This document shows positions 38,101-46,074 of a DNA stretch of 64,000 bases, in pieces. The stretch's first letter is position 1. Each line of letters begins with the position of its first letter. Source of the stretch: Moritella sp. F3 (GTDB taxonomy: Bacteria > Pseudomonadota > Gammaproteobacteria > Enterobacterales > Moritellaceae). The stretch covers positions 124,001 to 188,000 of the forward strand of contig NZ_BLRL01000001.1 in assembly GCF_015082335.1 (NCBI RefSeq), in the 5' to 3' direction. The notes beneath the pieces were generated by a model. That model saw nothing but the letters and a program-made list of their open reading frames with translations. It was not told where the DNA came from and searched no databases. Position numbers and translations under genes: made by a program.

Positions 38101-40044
38101 GGCAGACAATTGGCCTAAGCCAGCCGCACAGAACTCTTTATCCATCGCTGCTGCACTGTGCATCATGCTTGGGAAGTTACAAGTTAACTCTCGTCCCATG
38201 TTCACATATTGCGAACCTTGCCCTGAGAATAGTGCAACCACTTTACCCGTTGCATCAATACCAGCTTGGCGATAGTAAACCCCAGTAGGTACTGACCATG
38301 TCGTTTTATCTGCATTAGCATTAAATTGTTTCAATGCCGTATCAATCATAGCTATCGCTTCGTTGGCATTACGCGCAACAAAACCTAAACGAGCTTGGTT
38401 AACGGAAGGCGTTTTTAACGGCCATGTTGTCACTAACTCGTTAAATACAAATGCTTGCTGGTCGGCATCGACAGCCAATTTAGTGCGCCAGTTATTTAGC
38501 TCAGCAATGATACCTTGTTGATCATTTGCCGATATCAACACAGTTTGACTCACTGAATTTAAGCGATACGCGCTATCGTGACCCGGACGGTACTCTTCTA
38601 AAATAATATGGAAGTTCGTACCACCAAAACCAAATGAACTGATACCAGCACGACGTGGAATACCATCTTCACGTGGCATCCAAGGACGCGTTTCGCTGTT
38701 TAGATATAACGGGCTATTTTTGATATCCAAAGCTTCGCTTGGCTTATCGATATGAATCGTTGCAGGTAGGATTTTATGATGTAATGCTAATGCTGCCTTG
38801 ATCATACCCGCAGAACCAGCCGCAGATTTAGTATGACCAATTTGCGATTTAACTGAGCCTAACGCGATATGTTGCTTTTCATCACTGGCAGCGCCAAAGT
38901 GTTTAGTTAGACCAGCAAATTCCGCGGCATCACCCGCTTTAGTACCCGTACCATGGCCTTCAATTAGTCCACATGTTTCAGGGGCAAAACCTGCATCTTC
39001 ATAAGCACGTTTCAACGCCTTTGCTTGGCCATCTGGGCGCGGAGCATAAATAGATTTGAAACGACCGTCAGAAGACGTGCCAATCCCTTTTAATACTGAA
39101 TAGATTTTGTCGCCGTCACGTTCAGCATCTTCGAGACGTTTAAACGCCATCATGCCGATACCTTCACCAACGAGCATACCTTTTGAATCGTCATCAAACG
39201 GACGGATATCATCGTTAGTGGTAAAAGCCGGCGTTTTTGAGAATGACATATACATGAATGGCGAGTTATCACAACATACGCCACCCGAGATCATCACTTC
39301 TGAACGATATTCAAGTAAATCAGAGATCGCCATTTTTACTGCAGCAAGGGAGCCGGCGCATGCCGCATCAACCACACAGTTAGTACCGCCAAAATCGAAG
39401 CGGTTAGCAATTCGACCAGCAATCACGTTGCCTAACATGCCTGGGAATGAGTTCTCTTCCCAGCCGATGTAAGCTTTTTTGAATTTGTCGATGATCATAG
39501 CGCGATCATCTTCATCAACCCCTGAGGCTTTTAATACTTTTTCTAATACAGGGCCTTGTAAGCGTGAGGTTAATGGCGAAATTTGTTTCTGACCACCACC
39601 GACACCGAGCGTGATACCAATTTTATCATGGTCATAATCACTGCCTATACCGGCATCACTTAATACGTCACGAGCAACAATTAATGACAGAAGTTGTGCA
39701 ATGTCAGTTAACTCTAGAATATTTGGCGGTAAACCAAATTCCATCGGATCAAAATCAAGTTCAGGGATGAAACCACCGCGTTTGCAGTATGTCTTATCCG
39801 CTGCTTTCTTGTCTGCCGAGTAATGGTCGTCAATGTTCCAGCGATCGCTAGGTACATCAATAATAGCGTCCACAGAGTCAACGATGTTATCCCAGAATTG
39901 ATCCAGGTTTTTAGCATCTGCAAAAACCGATGCCATACCAATGATTGCAATCGGACATTCTTGCAAGCGAGAATTTAACTGTTGATCATCACTACTTAAC
40001 ACATCCTTGGCGTGCTTAATCGATGTGGTTTTCTTTTTAGCCAT
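32176..40044 (-). CDS. pfaA: PUFA synthase PfaA (KS-MAT-5xACP-KR-DH), 2622 aa
   Basis: Core polyketide-like subunit for DHA synthesis. The start is MAKKKTTSIKHAKDV (40044), preceded by AGGAG; the 15 extra upstream codons lack a ribosome-binding site. Domains: KS about 30-490 (Cys229 in DAACAGSLAA, HGTGTKAGD, IGHTKSAAG); malonyl-CoA acyltransferase about 600-900 (Ser703 in AGHSFGELTAL); a charged Glu/Val/Lys-rich helix near 1020-1045; five ACPs with phosphopantetheine Ser at 1285, 1390, 1497, 1601 and 1702 (GIDSIKRVEILG); ketoreductase about 2020-2260 (GGAKGVTA; SSAAGFYGNPGQSDY); and a PKS-dehydratase-like C-terminus from about 2340. The ACPs need activation by a PfaE-type phosphopantetheinyl transferase, which is not in this window. 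Confidence 0.98.
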   Translation of the reverse strand: MAKKKTTSIKHAKDVLSSDDQQLNSRLQECPIAIIGMASVFADAKNLDQFWDNIVDSVDAIIDVPSDRWNIDDHYSADKKAADKTYCKRGGFIPELDFDPMEFGLPPNILELTDIAQLLSLIVARDVLSDAGIGSDYDHDKIGITLGVGGGQKQISPLTSRLQGPVLEKVLKASGVDEDDRAMIIDKFKKAYIGWEENSFPGMLGNVIAGRIANRFDFGGTNCVVDAACAGSLAAVKMAISDLLEYRSEVMISGGVCCDNSPFMYMSFSKTPAFTTNDDIRPFDDDSKGMLVGEGIGMMAFKRLEDAERDGDKIYSVLKGIGTSSDGRFKSIYAPRPDGQAKALKRAYEDAGFAPETCGLIEGHGTGTKAGDAAEFAGLTKHFGAASDEKQHIALGSVKSQIGHTKSAAGSAGMIKAALALHHKILPATIHIDKPSEALDIKNSPLYLNSETRPWMPREDGIPRRAGISSFGFGGTNFHIILEEYRPGHDSAYRLNSVSQTVLISANDQQGIIAELNNWRTKLAVDADQQAFVFNELVTTWPLKTPSVNQARLGFVARNANEAIAMIDTALKQFNANADKTTWSVPTGVYYRQAGIDATGKVVALFSGQGSQYVNMGRELTCNFPSMMHSAAAMDKEFCAAGLGQLSAVTFPIPVYTDAERKLQEEQLRLTQHAQPAIGSLSVGLFKTFQQAGFKADFAAGHSFGELTALWAADVLSESDYMMLARSRGQAMAAPEQQDFDAGKMAAVVGDPLQVAAIIDTIDDVSIANYNSNNQVVIAGTSAQVSVAVTALSNAGFKVVPLPVSAAFHTPLVGHAQKPFAKAVDSAKFKAPSIPVFANGTGLVHSSKPNEIKKNLKNHMLESVHFNQEIDNIYADGGRIFIEFGPKNVLTKLVENILADKSDVMAIAVNANPKQPADVQMRQAALQMAVLGVALDNIDPYDAVKRPLVAPKASPMLMKLSAASYVSPKTKKAFADALTDGWTVKQAKAAPAVVPQPQVIEKIVEVEKIVERIVEVERIVEVEKIVYVNADGSHSATNSSNVVNGSDADLVASIEHSVGQFVAHQQQLLNVHEQFMQGPQDYAKTVQNVLAAQTSNELPESLDRTLSMYNEFQSETLRVHETYLNNQTSNMNTMLTGAETDVLAAPVTQVVNTAAAASNKVVAPVIANTVTNVVSSVSNNAAVAVQTVALAPTQEIAPAVTATPAPALVAIVAEPVTTAYVATEATVEVATIPQPIVTPVVAAQAAIDVATINKVMLEVVADKTGYPTDMLELSMDMEADLGIDSIKRVEILGAVQELIPDLPELNPEDLAELRTLGEIVAYMDVKAQAAAPVTTSSATNAPAVATPASAGIDLAHIQNVMLEVVADKTGYPTDMLELGMDMEADLGIDSIKRVEILGAVQEIITDLPELNPEDLAELRTLGEIVSYMQSKAPVAESAPVVTTVTDTAVTGVASSAPSIDLNHIQTVMMDVVADKTGYPTDMLELGMDMEADLGIDSIKRVEILGAVQEIITDLPELNPEDLAELRTLGEIVSYMQSKAPVAETVTATDVVADVVVMSSAPSIDLNHIQTVMMEVVADKTGYPVDMLELAMDMEADLGIDSIKRVEILGAVQEIITDLPELNPEDLAELRTLGEIVSYMQSKAPAAPVAVESAPTAVASSAPSIDLDHIQNVMMDVVADKTGYPANMLELAMDMEADLGIDSIKRVEILGAVQEIITDLPELNPEDLAELRTLEEIVTYMQSKASGVVTSPENNAVSDAFMQNSVATITAAVEPKAEFQPAPSATVAISRLSSISKISQDCKGANALIVADGSDNAVLLAEHLLQTGWNVTALQPSWVVASTTAFNKSVNLVTLNAVDETEISNIIAANAQLDAVIYLHASSEINAIEYPQASKQGLMLAFLLAKLSKVTQAAKVRGSFMVVTQQGGSLGFSNDAQADLVQTDLVQSGLNGLVKTLSHEWDNVFCRAVDMPTSLAAAQVASLVCDELLDADSVLTEVGYQQAEQNGVARITLTGVATDSYALTAGNNIDANSVFLVSGGAKGVTAHCVVRIAKEYQAKFILLGRSKFSNDEPSWANGINDEAALKKAAMQALIAAGDKPTPVKIVQLIKPIQANREIAQTLSAITAAGGQAEYVSADVTNAASVQTAVTPAIAKFGAITGIIHGAGVLADQFIEQKTLSDFESVYSTKIDGLLSLLSVTEASNIKQLVLFSSAAGFYGNPGQSDYSIANEILNKTAYRFKSLHPQAQVLSFNWGPWDGGMVTPELKRMFDQRGVYIIPLDAGAQLLLNELAANDNRCPQILVGNDLSKDANADEKAATVKKPQVSRLSDALVIKSIKATNSSSFQVSDNRFLADHMIKGNQVLPTVCAIAWMSDAAQATYSNRDCALKYVGFEDYKLFKGVVFDGNEAADYQIQLSPVTAVSEQETVLRIAAKIFSLKSDGKPVFHYAATILLAFQPLDAVTVNLQVPESKSADEAQVLYSNGTLFHGESLQGIKQILACDDKGLLLACQITDVAAARQGAFPLAANNIFANDLVYQAMLVWVRKQFGLGSLPSVTAAWTVYREVVVDEVFYLRLNVVEHDLSGSRGSKARCDIQLIAADMQLLAEVKSAQVSVSDILNDMS
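34800..36300 (-). repeat. Five tandem ACP-encoding repeats in pfaA
   Basis: Near-identical units of about 300-320 bp. The Ser codons of GIDSIKRV lie at 34939, 35242, 35554, 35875 and 36190, a spacing of 303, 312, 321 and 315 bp. The ACP cores (about 70 residues) are almost identical in protein and very similar in DNA; the linkers differ in length and sequence. ACP1 (36190) is the most divergent (SMDMEADL, ELIPDL). Such repeats can gain or lose copies by recombination. Confidence 0.95.
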
Positions 40045-40132
40045 TGCGTTATTGCTCCTGTAAGGATCTATTTTGTGCACTAAAAACAATGCTCATCAAA
40101 ACGTTCATTTGAACTCTAGATACAAACCTAGC

Positions 40133-40144
40133 GTACAAGTGTAC
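40133..40144. promoter_or_regulatory. Dyad GTACA-AG-TGTAC upstream of pfaA
   Basis: Palindrome with 5-bp arms, extending to AG-C-GTACA / TGTAC-T-CT with a single mismatch (7 of 8 pairs). It is 89 bp before the pfaA start. The core is the same as in the dyad at 40530-40547 and resembles the reported palindrome of FabR-type regulators of unsaturated fatty acid genes. The match is from memory. Confidence 0.45.
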
Positions 40145-40160
40145 TCTTAAATGGCGAAAA

Positions 40161-40203
40161 AAATCTACCATCGTTCATTTGATAAAATGCTTGAGGTAGA
40201 TTT
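40161..40203. promoter_or_regulatory. Inverted repeat AAATCTACC...GGTAGATTT
   Basis: Perfect 9-bp arms with a 25-base spacer, upstream of pfaA. The spacer contains one copy of the direct repeat CGTTCATTTGA (40172-40182); the other copy lies at 40102-40112. Could be an operator or a leader stem-loop. Confidence 0.4.
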
Positions 40204-40237
40204 AGTTGTTTTAAATTTTATTCCAATCGATTTGAAA

Positions 40238-40255
40238 TTGAACTCAAACGTTCAA
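40238..40255. promoter_or_regulatory. Dyad TTGAAC-N6-GTTCAA
   Basis: Perfect 6-bp arms with a 6-base spacer, about 195 bp before pfaA; typical geometry for a dimeric regulator. Confidence 0.4.
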
Positions 40256-40529
40256 AGTCCTAATTGTTATAATTTATACTTGCAACAATATACATAGCTT
40301 TAAAAATCACTACAATCCCACTAACAATGGCTAAAAAGCTAACTGATTAGACCAGGTAAACGCTAAAATAACAGATTAAAGTTTATGTTAATTTCATGAC
40401 TTGGTGGATATTAGGCATGTTTTCACTCTATTTACACCATAATTAATTGCATTTAAGTTAAATTCCGTCTTTATAAAATATAAATAACTAACAAATTAAT
40501 CATCTAAAATTTGTCTGATATCTCACTTT

Positions 40530-40547
40530 GGCGTACATTTGTACGCC
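40530..40547. promoter_or_regulatory. Dyad GGCGTACA-TT-TGTACGCC
   Basis: Perfect 18-base palindrome (8-bp arms and TT centre) in the gap between pfaA and the thioesterase gene, sharing the core GTACA-NN-TGTAC with the dyad at 40133. No U-run follows on either strand, so it is more like an operator than a terminator. The remaining part of the 40045-40707 gap is AT-rich and holds no gene. Confidence 0.5.
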
Positions 40548-40707
40548 TTAACACAGCTGAAAATAAATTAAAAATTACATTAAATTACACAGGTAGGCGG
40601 TTATTAAATCACAATCAAGCATTAATAGATTAAATACTCAGTTGGCATTAAGCCTAACTTAGGCAAAATAAATAGAGAAAAACAGGATAAGTTTGGATCC
40701 GTTAGTA

Positions 40708-41109
40708 TTAATCCTTGTTCATGGCAGCTAATACATCATCAGGTATTGGTTGTAAGCGTTTTTGTTTATCTAAGCACACCATTTCAATGTCACCAATAAC
40801 CGCCGCTTTAGTCGAGTTAGGACGCCAAACTTCCTGACGCCAGATAGTTTTGTATTTACCGTCGAGTACAAAGGAAGTTCGAATATCACAAACTTCAGCA
40901 AATTCGACCCCATCCTGAAAAGTCATATTGGCTTTATACACCGCAAAACCCAGGCCACGTTCATTCCAAAGTGTCGCTAATAGATCACTATCAATCACAT
41001 GCTCACGTGCACGTTCAAAATATTTTAAAAAGTTAGGGTGATAAACGACACCAGAATGGTCGGTATCTTCATAATAAATTTGTACTGGATGGTGGTATAT
41101 CTTTGTCAT
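40708..41109 (-). CDS. YbgC-like 4HBT-fold acyl-CoA thioesterase, 133 aa
   Basis: Small hotdog-fold thioesterase that hydrolyses acyl-CoA or acyl-ACP thioesters. The N-terminal block YYEDTDHSGVVYHPNFLKYF carries the catalytic Asp17 in the family motif DTDxGGVVYH, and the length (133) is typical of YbgC/4HBT proteins. It lies on the same strand upstream of pfaA, separated by about 660 bp. In other PUFA-producing marine bacteria a 4HBT-type thioesterase (Orf6) is linked to the pfa genes and acts on long-chain acyl-CoA, so a role in releasing PUFA is plausible but not shown here. It could instead be a general YbgC-type housekeeping enzyme. Confidence 0.85.
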   Translation of the reverse strand: MTKIYHHPVQIYYEDTDHSGVVYHPNFLKYFERAREHVIDSDLLATLWNERGLGFAVYKANMTFQDGVEFAEVCDIRTSFVLDGKYKTIWRQEVWRPNSTKAAVIGDIEMVCLDKQKRLQPIPDDVLAAMNKD

Positions 41110-41373
41110 TGCAGAAATTAACTCAATTGATCAAATGGCTAAAATATATAGCATATAGATAAATGTGAAAAATAACAGGGCTATGTCATCGGATGTTATG
41201 TTGGCTGTTGTGCTAAGAGTATTGTGTTAAGAGTATTATGCGAAGGTCTTATGCTGAAAGTGCTATGTTGAAACGAGTGGAAGATATTCGAGGATAATTA
41301 CATGCTGAATTAACGAGTCCTGCTTATAGTACTTATATTGACTATAAACAGAGGCTCGTTGGTGTGGAGACAT

Positions 41374-41592
41374 TTAGTCTTCAGACACCATTTTTATATA
41401 TAGCGCTTCTACTTTATCACGTGCCCAAGGGGTTTTACGTAAAAATTTAAGACTAGACTTAACACTTGGATTCTCAGTAAAACAACGAATATTGACGTAG
41501 TATCCAAGACCATCCCAACCATATTTAGCAACAAGGCTGTTAATTATGTTTTCGAGAGTTATGCCGTGAAGTGGGTTATTTATTTGAGTCAT
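41374..41592 (-). CDS. VF530-family DNA-binding protein, 72 aa
   Basis: Small protein with the family block [20 protein letters not shown], then [20 protein letters not shown] and [20 protein letters not shown], which matches VF530 (DUF2132) proteins almost from end to end. VF530 has a helical fold proposed to bind DNA; the physiological role is unknown. It has its own start at 41592 and no operon partner close by. Confidence 0.85.
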   Translation of the reverse strand: MTQINNPLHGITLENIINSLVAKYGWDGLGYYVNIRCFTENPSVKSSLKFLRKTPWARDKVEALYIKMVSED

Positions 41593-41725
41593 GTTTACCG
41601 TGATAAGTTGTTTATGGTTAATAGAAAATCAGTATAACACAAGATTTGGCTAAAATTAGACATCACAGAACGACTGTGAGGCTATCATTAGCCATTTTTC
41701 TAATGTATAAATCCGTGTGGCCCCG

Positions 41726-42586
41726 CTATTTGTCGCCGTTGCTAGCAAGTTTATCACCAAACCATTTGCTAAAGACGTTCTTTTTGACCTCGCTAGTGAT
41801 GAAACTTTGTTTCAACTCCATAAGACTGTCATGTTGATCTTTTGCAGCATCATAACCAATCTGATAGATCTCCCGTAATGATTTTTCATCAGTTGCAAAC
41901 GTATTGTAATTCAACAGCGCCTCAGGATAAATTTGCACATCACATTGCGACAATTTATCTAATTCAGCCCCACTGCCCTGCAGCGTAAACGCACGTAATA
42001 CCACATCTTTGATACTCGAGAGTTCTTCAGCTTCAACCTGACGAATAGGCGATACGTACACGCCAATGATTTTATCGCAATCATCTTCAATAACACTTAC
42101 AGGGAAGTGATTAACAATACCGCCATCTGAATACACTTGATCATCTATAATCATAGGCGAGAAAACTAAAGGGTAACTTGCCGAAGCCAGTAATGCATTA
42201 ATAACGGAGCCATCTTTAAATATATGCTCTTTACCGAGTAGCATATTGGTCGCAACAATGCGTAATTCGGGGTTAAGGTACTCAAAACTATCTTCAGGGA
42301 TATATTTAAGCACTTCAGGATATAATTTTGCAGGGTCTATAAAACCAGCTCGAGCGCGGGTAAACTTCCAAGAAAAAGGTTTAACATCAATGAAGAATTG
42401 CAAAATATCATCAATTTCAAGCCCTGAACAATAAAGCGCCCCAACCATAGAGCCAGCACTTGTACCCGCAATTACATTCGGTCTTATATCTTGCTCTAAC
42501 AGGTATTTTAATACACCAAGATGAGCAATACCTTTCGCGCCACCGCCAGAAAGGACTAAGCCAATTTTATGTTTAGCACTATCCAT
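41726..42586 (-). CDS. Patatin-like phospholipase (RssA-like), 286 aa
   Basis: Serine hydrolase with a Ser-Asp dyad, predicted to act on lipid acyl esters. The oxyanion loop GLVLSGGGAKGIAHLGVL is at residues 9-26, the nucleophile elbow GTSAG at 41-45 (Ser43), and DGG in YSDGGIVNHFPVSV supplies the Asp. Length and order match bacterial patatin proteins of the RssA/NTE type. It has no signal peptide, so it is probably cytoplasmic or loosely membrane-bound. It lies between VF530 and pykF on the same strand, each with its own spacing. Acting on PUFA-containing phospholipids is only an inference from its position. Confidence 0.85.
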   Translation of the reverse strand: MDSAKHKIGLVLSGGGAKGIAHLGVLKYLLEQDIRPNVIAGTSAGSMVGALYCSGLEIDDILQFFIDVKPFSWKFTRARAGFIDPAKLYPEVLKYIPEDSFEYLNPELRIVATNMLLGKEHIFKDGSVINALLASASYPLVFSPMIIDDQVYSDGGIVNHFPVSVIEDDCDKIIGVYVSPIRQVEAEELSSIKDVVLRAFTLQGSGAELDKLSQCDVQIYPEALLNYNTFATDEKSLREIYQIGYDAAKDQHDSLMELKQSFITSEVKKNVFSKWFGDKLASNGDK

Positions 42587-42709
42587 CTATTTCTTTAACC
42601 CTTTAATCAACGTTAATCACTTTATATTACGCTATATTAATAGTTTATGTACCCTTTATAATACGCGCTATCGCATTCTTTATAAAAGAATTTATAAACT
42701 ATAGATATA

Positions 42710-42737
42710 AAAAAAGAGAGCATACGCTCTCTTTTTT
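42710..42737. terminator. Terminator downstream of pykF
   Basis: GAGAGC / GCTCTC stem with loop ATAC, extended by AAAAA and TTTTTT on either side, so it can stop transcription in both directions. Confidence 0.85.
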
Positions 42738-42756
42738 GTAATATCAATATGGCAAC

Positions 42757-44169
42757 TTAAAGTTGGTGAACAGATGCCGTATTCGTTGTGCCTGATGGTA
42801 CTAGTGCACCTGATACCATCACAACAATATCACCTTCTTTAGCTAGGCCAGTTGCTAGCGCAAGCTCTTTACCTTTACGGTAAAACTCATCAGTGCTATC
42901 AATCTGCTCAACGATGCAGCTGCTTACGCCTTTAGTTAGGCATAATTGTTGCGCTGCTTTTTCATTAGTTGTAATCGCTAAGATATTCGCTTTCGGGAAA
43001 TATTTACGTACCGATTTAGCAGATTTACCACCGCGTGTAGCAACAACGATAAGTGGAGCAGACAATTTTTCAGTCGTCTCTACCGCGCCTTTACACACAG
43101 CTTCTGTAATACGCATGCTTTTAGCTACAATATTCGCACCTAAATCCGAAGTCATTGAGTTATCAGTACGCTCACAGATATTTGCCATGATAGACACAGC
43201 TTCAACTGGGTATTTACCTTTAGCTGTTTCGCCAGAAAGCATTACCGCATCTGTACCATCAAGTACAGCATTGGCAACATCGCCAGCTTCTGCACGTGTA
43301 GGACGTGGGTTACTGATCATTGAATCAAGCATTTGTGTTGCAGTGATTACAACTTTACCTGCTTTATTACATTTTTTGATCATCATCTTCTGTGCCATGA
43401 TCACTTCTTCAACAGGGATCTCAACACCTAGATCACCACGAGCAACCATGATGCCGTCAGATTCAGCAAGGATCTCATCGAAATTATCTACACCTTCTTG
43501 GTTTTCAATTTTAGAGATAATTTGAATGTTTTCGCCACCGTGATTAAATAATACTTCACGAATTTCTCTTACGTCATCCGCTTTACGGATGAATGATGCA
43601 GCAACAAAATCAACTTCTTGCTCACAACCAAACGCAAGGTCGGCTTTATCTTTTTCAGATAATGCTGGCAGACCTACACTGATGTTAGGTAAGTTAACGC
43701 CTTTGTTTTCACCAAGTGCGCCCGTGTTTAATACTTTACATTTAACTTCAGTGTCTGTTGTTTCAGTCACTTCCATTTCAATCAAGCCGTCATCAACAAG
43801 GATGATTGCGCCAGGATTAAGGTCTTTAGCAAAGCCAGCATACGTTACAGCTACACAGTCTTTATTACCAACAACGTTAATATCTGTTGTAAATGTAAAT
43901 GACTGACCAACAGTTAATATGACATCTTCACCGTTTTCTAATTTAATTGTGCGGATTTCTGGACCTTTAGTATCCAGTAAAACAGCAATCTTTTTATTTA
44001 AGTTTTCACTTACTTGACGGATATTTTGAATACGTACTGAATGTTCAGCAAAGTTACCGTGAGAGAAGTTTAAACGCATCACGTTCATGCCTGCATTAAC
44101 AAGCTCTGTTAGTTTCTCTACTGATTCAGTTTTTGGACCAATTGTACAAACAATTTTAGTCTTTTTCAT
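42757..44169 (-). CDS. pykF: Pyruvate kinase I, 470 aa
   Basis: Last step of glycolysis: phosphoenolpyruvate plus ADP to pyruvate plus ATP, in the cytoplasm. It begins [20 protein letters not shown] with [11 protein letters not shown], followed by [26 protein letters not shown] with the catalytic Lys, and [22 protein letters not shown] and [14 protein letters not shown] complete the core, and a C-terminal allosteric domain follows. Length and start fit the PykF (type I) group. It stands alone, with a terminator after it. Pyruvate and acetyl-CoA supply fatty acid synthesis in general, but this is not evidence for a link to pfa. Confidence 0.95.
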   Translation of the reverse strand: MKKTKIVCTIGPKTESVEKLTELVNAGMNVMRLNFSHGNFAEHSVRIQNIRQVSENLNKKIAVLLDTKGPEIRTIKLENGEDVILTVGQSFTFTTDINVVGNKDCVAVTYAGFAKDLNPGAIILVDDGLIEMEVTETTDTEVKCKVLNTGALGENKGVNLPNISVGLPALSEKDKADLAFGCEQEVDFVAASFIRKADDVREIREVLFNHGGENIQIISKIENQEGVDNFDEILAESDGIMVARGDLGVEIPVEEVIMAQKMMIKKCNKAGKVVITATQMLDSMISNPRPTRAEAGDVANAVLDGTDAVMLSGETAKGKYPVEAVSIMANICERTDNSMTSDLGANIVAKSMRITEAVCKGAVETTEKLSAPLIVVATRGGKSAKSVRKYFPKANILAITTNEKAAQQLCLTKGVSSCIVEQIDSTDEFYRKGKELALATGLAKEGDIVVMVSGALVPSGTTNTASVHQL

Positions 44170-44512
44170 TCTTATAGCTCCGATGGGATATTTTATATTC
44201 TTGTAAAATTCGTGTTCTTACTTATAGTCTAGATGAGAAAGTTATTGTCATAACTGAGAATGCGACTATAAATAAATTATTTATTGAAACGAAATAGCTT
44301 TTACTGAAACGATATCGCTTTCATATGAAACCAATTATAACAAGTATCTATTAAAAAAAATAGATAGCGTTACGTAAAGAAAGGTAGAATCTATACCTAG
44401 ATCAAGTTTATTCGACTCTTAAGACTAAAAACAAAGCAAGTACAGGCTAAATCATCATTAGATGTTACGTAAATGGCTTTTTTGTTATTACTTTGGGGGG
44501 TATTCAGTGGGG

Positions 44513-44550
44513 AATAAACACCATATACAACGAAGCTTATGGTGTTTATT
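44513..44550. terminator. Hairpin after the lpxM-like gene
   Basis: Perfect 13-bp stem AATAAACACCATA / TATGGTGTTTATT with a 12-base loop, 9 bp past the stop. It lacks a clean U-run, so it may be a weak terminator or an mRNA 3' stabiliser. The remaining part of the pykF-lpxM gap (44170-44512) contains no gene. Confidence 0.55.
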
Positions 44551-44558
44551 AAACTTAA

Positions 44559-45500
44559 TTAGTAGATCTTTTTACCATCTGGACGAGTTCTCAATAACCT
44601 GAGTGTCCACATGTATTGGTCAACACCACAATTAATTAAGGCTTCGATCTCTTTATTCATCATCACAGCATCCTGCTCTGGACTTTCCGATGGGAAGTTT
44701 TGCATTGCTGGTCGAATAAAGGTCTCGAATTTACCCAATGATTCATTATACGCAGCATAAACAGGAACAACCACAGCATCTGTTTTTTCCGCAAGTTTTC
44801 CCATCACAGGCAATGTGGCTTTTTGAGTAGCAAATAAAGGGGCAAACACGCTGCGTTTAGGACCATGATCTTCATCAGGTAAATAGTAACAACTTTCGCC
44901 ACTTTTAAGTGACTTAATCAAAGCCCCTAGCCCAGCCTTACGGTGATAAACGGTGCCACCAAACATAGCGCGTTGGCGTGTCATCAGCCAATCGAACAGC
45001 TCATTATCAGAGTTGTTAAACATAGTACAAAATGGCGCGCCATAAGAAGCAATGTGTAGACCTGCAAAATCAATAGCGAAACTATGCGGCACTAATAAGA
45101 TACAAGCCTTACCCTGTTCAAGTAATGGGAATAAATTCTCACCACCATGAACAATCATACGATTACGATTATAGGCACGGCTACGGGCACTTGGCTCTGC
45201 ATAGCTTAAGATCGTTTGACAAAAAGTAACTAGATTGACCATGATAATACGGTCTTGCTCTGCATCATCCATTTCAGGAAAACACATAGATAAATTGATC
45301 TTTGCTACCTTCTTGCGCTTCGCCATCATTTTTAGACTAAATAATTTTGTTGCTATAAATCGGGCAAACTTATCGCGAGGCTTCACGGGCATAAAAGCTA
45401 ATAAGTATATTGCAAACACGCCGAACCACACAGGCCAAAACTTAGGTAGCAAAAACGTCTTTTTAAAAGAAAGGTCGTACGGTTTATATTTATCAGACAT
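44559..45500 (-). CDS. LpxM/LpxL-family lipid A acyltransferase, 313 aa
   Basis: Inner-membrane acyltransferase that adds a secondary acyl chain to lipid A. A TM helix spans about residues 20-38 (KFWPVWFGVFAIYLL). The catalytic HxxxxD motif is VPHSFAIDFAG near residue 141, followed by YYLPDEDHGPKRSVFAPLFA, which resembles the PDQDHG block of LpxM more than LpxL. The end RLLRTRPDGKKIY is also family-like. Acyl donor and position cannot be set from sequence. Single gene. Confidence 0.85.
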   Translation of the reverse strand: MSDKYKPYDLSFKKTFLLPKFWPVWFGVFAIYLLAFMPVKPRDKFARFIATKLFSLKMMAKRKKVAKINLSMCFPEMDDAEQDRIIMVNLVTFCQTILSYAEPSARSRAYNRNRMIVHGGENLFPLLEQGKACILLVPHSFAIDFAGLHIASYGAPFCTMFNNSDNELFDWLMTRQRAMFGGTVYHRKAGLGALIKSLKSGESCYYLPDEDHGPKRSVFAPLFATQKATLPVMGKLAEKTDAVVVPVYAAYNESLGKFETFIRPAMQNFPSESPEQDAVMMNKEIEALINCGVDQYMWTLRLLRTRPDGKKIY

Positions 45501-46074
45501 ATAATTTTATTAAACCTATTTAAATTACAAAAATATTACAGAGAACAAGCTGATTAGTTTATGCAGTTATGCTAGCAAAACCAACTGTTTTTTAAATTTC
45601 TATACTATGTGTCGTGTTTTAGTACGTTATTAATCAATGCTAATAGCTAAATTTAGCTGTAATTTCATCATTTAGTGTAAAAAAAGCTGTTCAACTCATT
45701 CATTTTACATATATTTTACACTTATCCCAAATTGCCATTGAGATATAGCGGTTTATCATGATAAATTTAATGTATGTGGATTATTATTGTTTTTAAATTA
45801 TTTACTTATAACGTTTAAAACACTAATTAGTATCACCTTGCGTTGAATGGATTCAATCGTGCCTGCTTTATACATTAAGGTCTACATTGGTCTATTACCT
45901 CGCCACTACAATTAATGGATCTTCACTTTTACGCCATTAAATTATCGATTCCACATTGAAATGCATTTTTTATAAATGTTTTATCATTAAAGTTTGCATT
46001 AAATCTACAATGTGGCAAATTAGACACACTATTTAGAAAGTTAGCTGCAGACGCAGCATTAGAAGGAATTAGTT
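45501..46074. other. Intergenic region before asnB
   Basis: AT-rich gap between divergent genes. It must hold the promoters of the lpxM-like gene (minus) and asnB (plus). AAGGAA lies 6-11 bases before the asnB ATG. I found no clear operator, small gene or RNA. Confidence 0.5.

Noticed and set aside
42893..43906. Long plus-strand frames opposite pykF
   Set aside because: Complement of a strongly conserved enzyme gene; composition is explained by the codon use of pykF.
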